A stretch of 51,743 nt of DNA, taken from the IMG/VR virus record IMGVR_UViG_3300023106_000005, positions 1 to 51,743 of that record; one strand, written 5' to 3'. The stretch comes from a virus. The position numbers were made by a program, and so were the translations under genes. Positions 49,149 through 51,743 of this stretch are shown here, one piece after another (within the stretch, counting starts at the first letter, position 1; each line of letters begins with the position of its first letter). Below the pieces are notes generated by a model that did no database searches, was not told where the DNA came from, and saw only the letters and a list, made by a program, of their open reading frames with translations.

Positions 49149-49750
49149 TTTACAACAGCCTTGATACGATCCCCCATAAAACGTTTTTAAAAATTGCCGC
49201 AACAGGTGATTTTTCTTTATTAAGTGATGCCGAAGAAAGTTTGACCATCTTACAAATAATTTGGGAAAAACTATTCCAGGAACATTTAGAACTTGATAGC
49301 ACACCGGAATCAAAAAGAGAATTCAGAATTACTTTAGATGTTGAATCTTTAGAAATGGAACATAAATTTATTGTCGGCGCATGTGATTGTTTAGAATTTG
49401 ATATTGATGATGAATTAATTGAAATTTTGAAATCAAAAAGATACGTTATTAGAACTGATAATACTGAAAACTACTATCACGACATAAACCAAGTAAAACG
49501 TTTCGCAAAAGGTCTAAATATCAAGATAAAAACGCTAAAGAACCAATTGCCAAAAGAAGATTCAGAAGAAAACCAACCTTTGCAACATGAAAAATTAACA
49601 ATTGATGATATAATGTGTGGTTATGCTGATATTATGGGATTTGATTTTGATTACAATACGGTTTCTTATATGAAGTTTAGAGCAATTAAACGCCAAGTAA
49701 ATAAAAAGATGAAACAAATATCAGAACAAAACGCGAAAGCTAAAAAATAA
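49145..49750 (+). CDS. Tail assembly chaperone-position protein
   Basis: 201 residues. The opening I-P-H-K-T-F-L-K-I-A-A-T-G-D-F-S is familiar from Bacteroidota phages just before the tape measure. Acidic middle, basic helical end (K-K-M-K-Q-I-S-E-Q). It ends 5 bases before the tape measure. Chaperone role inferred from position. Confidence 0.55.
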   Translation: MIYNSLDTIPHKTFLKIAATGDFSLLSDAEESLTILQIIWEKLFQEHLELDSTPESKREFRITLDVESLEMEHKFIVGACDCLEFDIDDELIEILKSKRYVIRTDNTENYYHDINQVKRFAKGLNIKIKTLKNQLPKEDSEENQPLQHEKLTIDDIMCGYADIMGFDFDYNTVSYMKFRAIKRQVNKKMKQISEQNAKAKK

Positions 49751-49755
49751 ATACT

Positions 49756-51743
49756 ATGGCAAACGATGGTGTTATTACGCAAAAAGATATTATAGAGGAA
49801 AAAGCCCTTACTATCGGTAAACAATACGCTGATAATATGGTTCAGGCGATTGAAGCAAACAAGCAATTTGTTGAATCATTGAAAGCTATTAATAAATTAG
49901 CTCAGGAATTCAAAGGAATCAAAGATCAATCAGGGTATATTACAGCGAAGCAACAGCAAGCTTTAGAAACTCAAAAAATGATTGATGCAATTAAGCGACA
50001 AGAAGCCGCTGAAATTTCCATGAATAAAATTGAGCAGGAAAGAATTAAAACATCTAAAGCGGATGCGGATGCTCAAAATAAATTATCTGTTCAAAAGCAA
50101 AGAGGTACTAAGTTAACACTTGAGGAAAGAATTCAATTAGAAATATCAAATAAAGCAGCCAAACAAGCTACTTTAGAAAGATTGGGATTAGTAGGCGCTT
50201 ATACCAAATTAAACGCAGCAAGAACAGCCGCTAAAAAAACACTTTTAGATTTATTGGCTGCTGAAAACCAAGATATAAAAGCAATTAAAGAAGCAACTAA
50301 AGCTTTTGATGCTTTAGACAAACGTGTTCGTGCTGCCGATCATGCAGTTGGTGATTTTCATAAAACAGTTGGTAATTATCCAAATTTAAAAGGCTTTGCA
50401 AAAGGTTTAAAAGATTTGGCAGGTGCTTTTGGTTTGGTTGGCGGGATTACTGCATTTGCAGCAATATTAGGTGATGCCTATAAAACTATAAAAGAGTTTG
50501 AACAATCGTTAGCCGATTTAAGTTCCATCACAGGCGCAACCGGTAAAGATTTATCATTCCTTAAAAACTCGGCTATTGATTTAGGTCAGACAGTTGAGGG
50601 AGGCGCACAGGCCGTTGTTGAAGCTTACAAATTAATTGCCGGTGCAAAACCTGAATTACTTGATAATGTTAAAGCATTGAACCAAGTAACGGAAGCAGCT
50701 ATTACTTTATCTCAGGCTGCGGGCATGGAATTGCCTGAGGCCGCTACTGCATTAACGGATGCACTAAATCAATTTGGAGCACCCGCAGAAGAAGCTCAGG
50801 CTTTTATCGATGCCTTAGCTAATGGTGCAAAATTTGGATCTGCCGAGATACCTCAATTAACAGAATCATTATTGAAATTTGGAGCAGTTGCGAGGTCTTC
50901 AAATATAAACATCAAAGAAAGTGCTGCGTTAGTTGAATTATTAGCAGAGAATGGTTTAAAAGGTGCTGAAGCAGGAACCGCTTTACGTAATATACTTTTA
51001 AAGATTTCCGCTCCTGATGCATTGCCTAAATTGGCCCGTGCTGAATTCCAAAGATTAGGTATTTCAATGGAAACTTTGAAAGATCAAACAATTCCGGTTG
51101 CTGAAAAATTAGCATTGTTAAAACCATTGTTAAAAGATAATGCTTCAATTGTAAAAGTTTTTGGAGTTGAAAACGCAACCGCTGCAATCAATGTGCTTTC
51201 CCATAACGATAGATTAAAAGAATTAATCGGTCAAATGTCTGAAGTTGGAACCGCTGCCGAACAGGCGGCTATTAGAATGGACACATTAAATGGCAAGACA
51301 GAATTATTAAAATCAACATATGATTCATTTATATTATCTGTAGGCAGTGGTTCGGGGGTTGTATCGGATTTTTTTAAGTTCTTTATTGATGGCGCTAATG
51401 GGTCTTTAAAATCATTAATTAGATTAAATACTTCTTGGGATGATTTGTTTGGAAAAGCAGCACAGGAAGGATCATCACAAGGGGTTAAAACTTTTCAACA
51501 GCAATTTAATGAGTTAATACGTCCTGAAATAAGTGAAAAAGAACGTAAAAACATTAGAAATCGTATAAAAGAAATTAATGATGCAATTCAATCGGGCTAC
51601 AATGATCCCGCTTTACTAAAGGAAAAAAATTCTCTTTTAGACAGATTAGGAACCGGTGATGAAACAAAAATTGCTATATCTATAGGCAGGGCGGCCATGA
51701 TTCAAAGAAAAACACTAAAAGAAGAATTAAAAAAAACAGAAAA
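49756..51743 (+). CDS. Tail tape-measure protein, N-terminal part
   Basis: First 662 codons of a 1247-codon gene that continues at base 3 of the window. The TP901-type tape-measure domain lies at about residues 248-420 (E-F-E-Q-S-L-A-D-L-S-S-I-T-G, then E-A-Y-K-L-I-A-G and later G-T-A-L-R-N-I-L). The N-terminal 230 residues are coiled coil. The frame runs into the window end without a stop and matches the frame at base 3. Confidence 0.9.
   Translation, partial: MANDGVITQKDIIEEKALTIGKQYADNMVQAIEANKQFVESLKAINKLAQEFKGIKDQSGYITAKQQQALETQKMIDAIKRQEAAEISMNKIEQERIKTSKADADAQNKLSVQKQRGTKLTLEERIQLEISNKAAKQATLERLGLVGAYTKLNAARTAAKKTLLDLLAAENQDIKAIKEATKAFDALDKRVRAADHAVGDFHKTVGNYPNLKGFAKGLKDLAGAFGLVGGITAFAAILGDAYKTIKEFEQSLADLSSITGATGKDLSFLKNSAIDLGQTVEGGAQAVVEAYKLIAGAKPELLDNVKALNQVTEAAITLSQAAGMELPEAATALTDALNQFGAPAEEAQAFIDALANGAKFGSAEIPQLTESLLKFGAVARSSNINIKESAALVELLAENGLKGAEAGTALRNILLKISAPDALPKLARAEFQRLGISMETLKDQTIPVAEKLALLKPLLKDNASIVKVFGVENATAAINVLSHNDRLKELIGQMSEVGTAAEQAAIRMDTLNGKTELLKSTYDSFILSVGSGSGVVSDFFKFFIDGANGSLKSLIRLNTSWDDLFGKAAQEGSSQGVKTFQQQFNELIRPEISEKERKNIRNRIKEINDAIQSGYNDPALLKEKNSLLDRLGTGDETKIAISIGRAAMIQRKTLKEELKKTE
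51617..51743. repeat. Terminal direct repeat, right copy
   Basis: Identical to bases 1-127. The unique circle is 51,616 bp. Confidence 0.93.

Noticed and set aside
1-51743. CRISPR array
   Set aside because: No evenly spaced identical repeats with unique spacers seen on reading; the only short array is the ATCGCA iterons.
1-51743. Lysogeny genes (integrase, excisionase, CI-like repressor)
   Set aside because: No recombinase catalytic motifs or clear repressor domain seen. Some small genes are unassigned, so absence is not proof.

Overview
The window is a complete tailed-phage genome. Its last 127 bases (51617-51743) repeat its first 127, so the molecule closes into a circle of about 51,616 bp. 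Joining the ends restores one 1247-codon tape-measure gene that the linear view splits in two. The base composition is AT-rich. Promoters are of Bacteroidota type (TAnnTTTG) and Shine-Dalgarno sites are mostly absent. One tail protein carries a gliding-motility (SprB-like) repeat. Together these suggest a Flavobacterium-like host. A long tape measure, a tail-tube-like protein and no sheath suggest a siphovirus. I see no integrase, lysogeny repressor, or DNA or RNA polymerase.

Layout, following the circle: (1) terL and portal (36.97-39.87 kb). (2) A 4 kb accessory cassette with an outer-membrane-barrel-like protein, many tiny genes, an HExxH protein, a DUF3127 protein and a tRNA-Leu-like RNA (39.9-44.0 kb). 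(3) Scaffold-like, decoration-like and capsid genes, neck, tail tube, chaperone-position gene and tape measure (44.1-51.6 kb, continuing to 1.9 kb). (4) Tail-tip and tail proteins (1.9-6.15 kb). (5) Ten small minus-strand genes (8.63-6.22 kb). (6) A tail fibre with an SGNH esterase domain (8.73-11.05 kb). (7) Lysis: holin candidate, small membrane proteins, an M15 endolysin whose 5' end was split by a GIY-YIG homing endonuclease gene, and a spanin-like protein (11.07-14.1 kb). (8) Early and replication genes (14.3-34.3 kb): Api92-like, DUF1351, RecT, MBL-fold hydrolase, NinB-like, YopX, SF2 helicase, a replication initiator containing phased iterons (probable origin), MmcB-like nuclease, an IbrA/IbrB-like pair, NinG and many small unknown genes. 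(9) ParB-like protein and small terminase (34.6-35.65 kb), followed by a GC-richer non-coding stretch.

The most unusual content is RNA. Two leaders (about 21.55 and 24.70 kb) each start just after a promoter. Each holds two interleaved long complementarities (pseudoknot topology) and a shared 12-nt motif, although the stems themselves are unrelated in sequence. A third RNA, at 43.7 kb, has near-perfect tRNA-Leu acceptor, D-arm and T-arm parts but is about 2.5 times too long. Promoters across the genome often share an upstream TATAAAYTA-like box, which suggests coordinated phage-specific control.

Function names rest on motifs and gene order read by eye. No database search was run.
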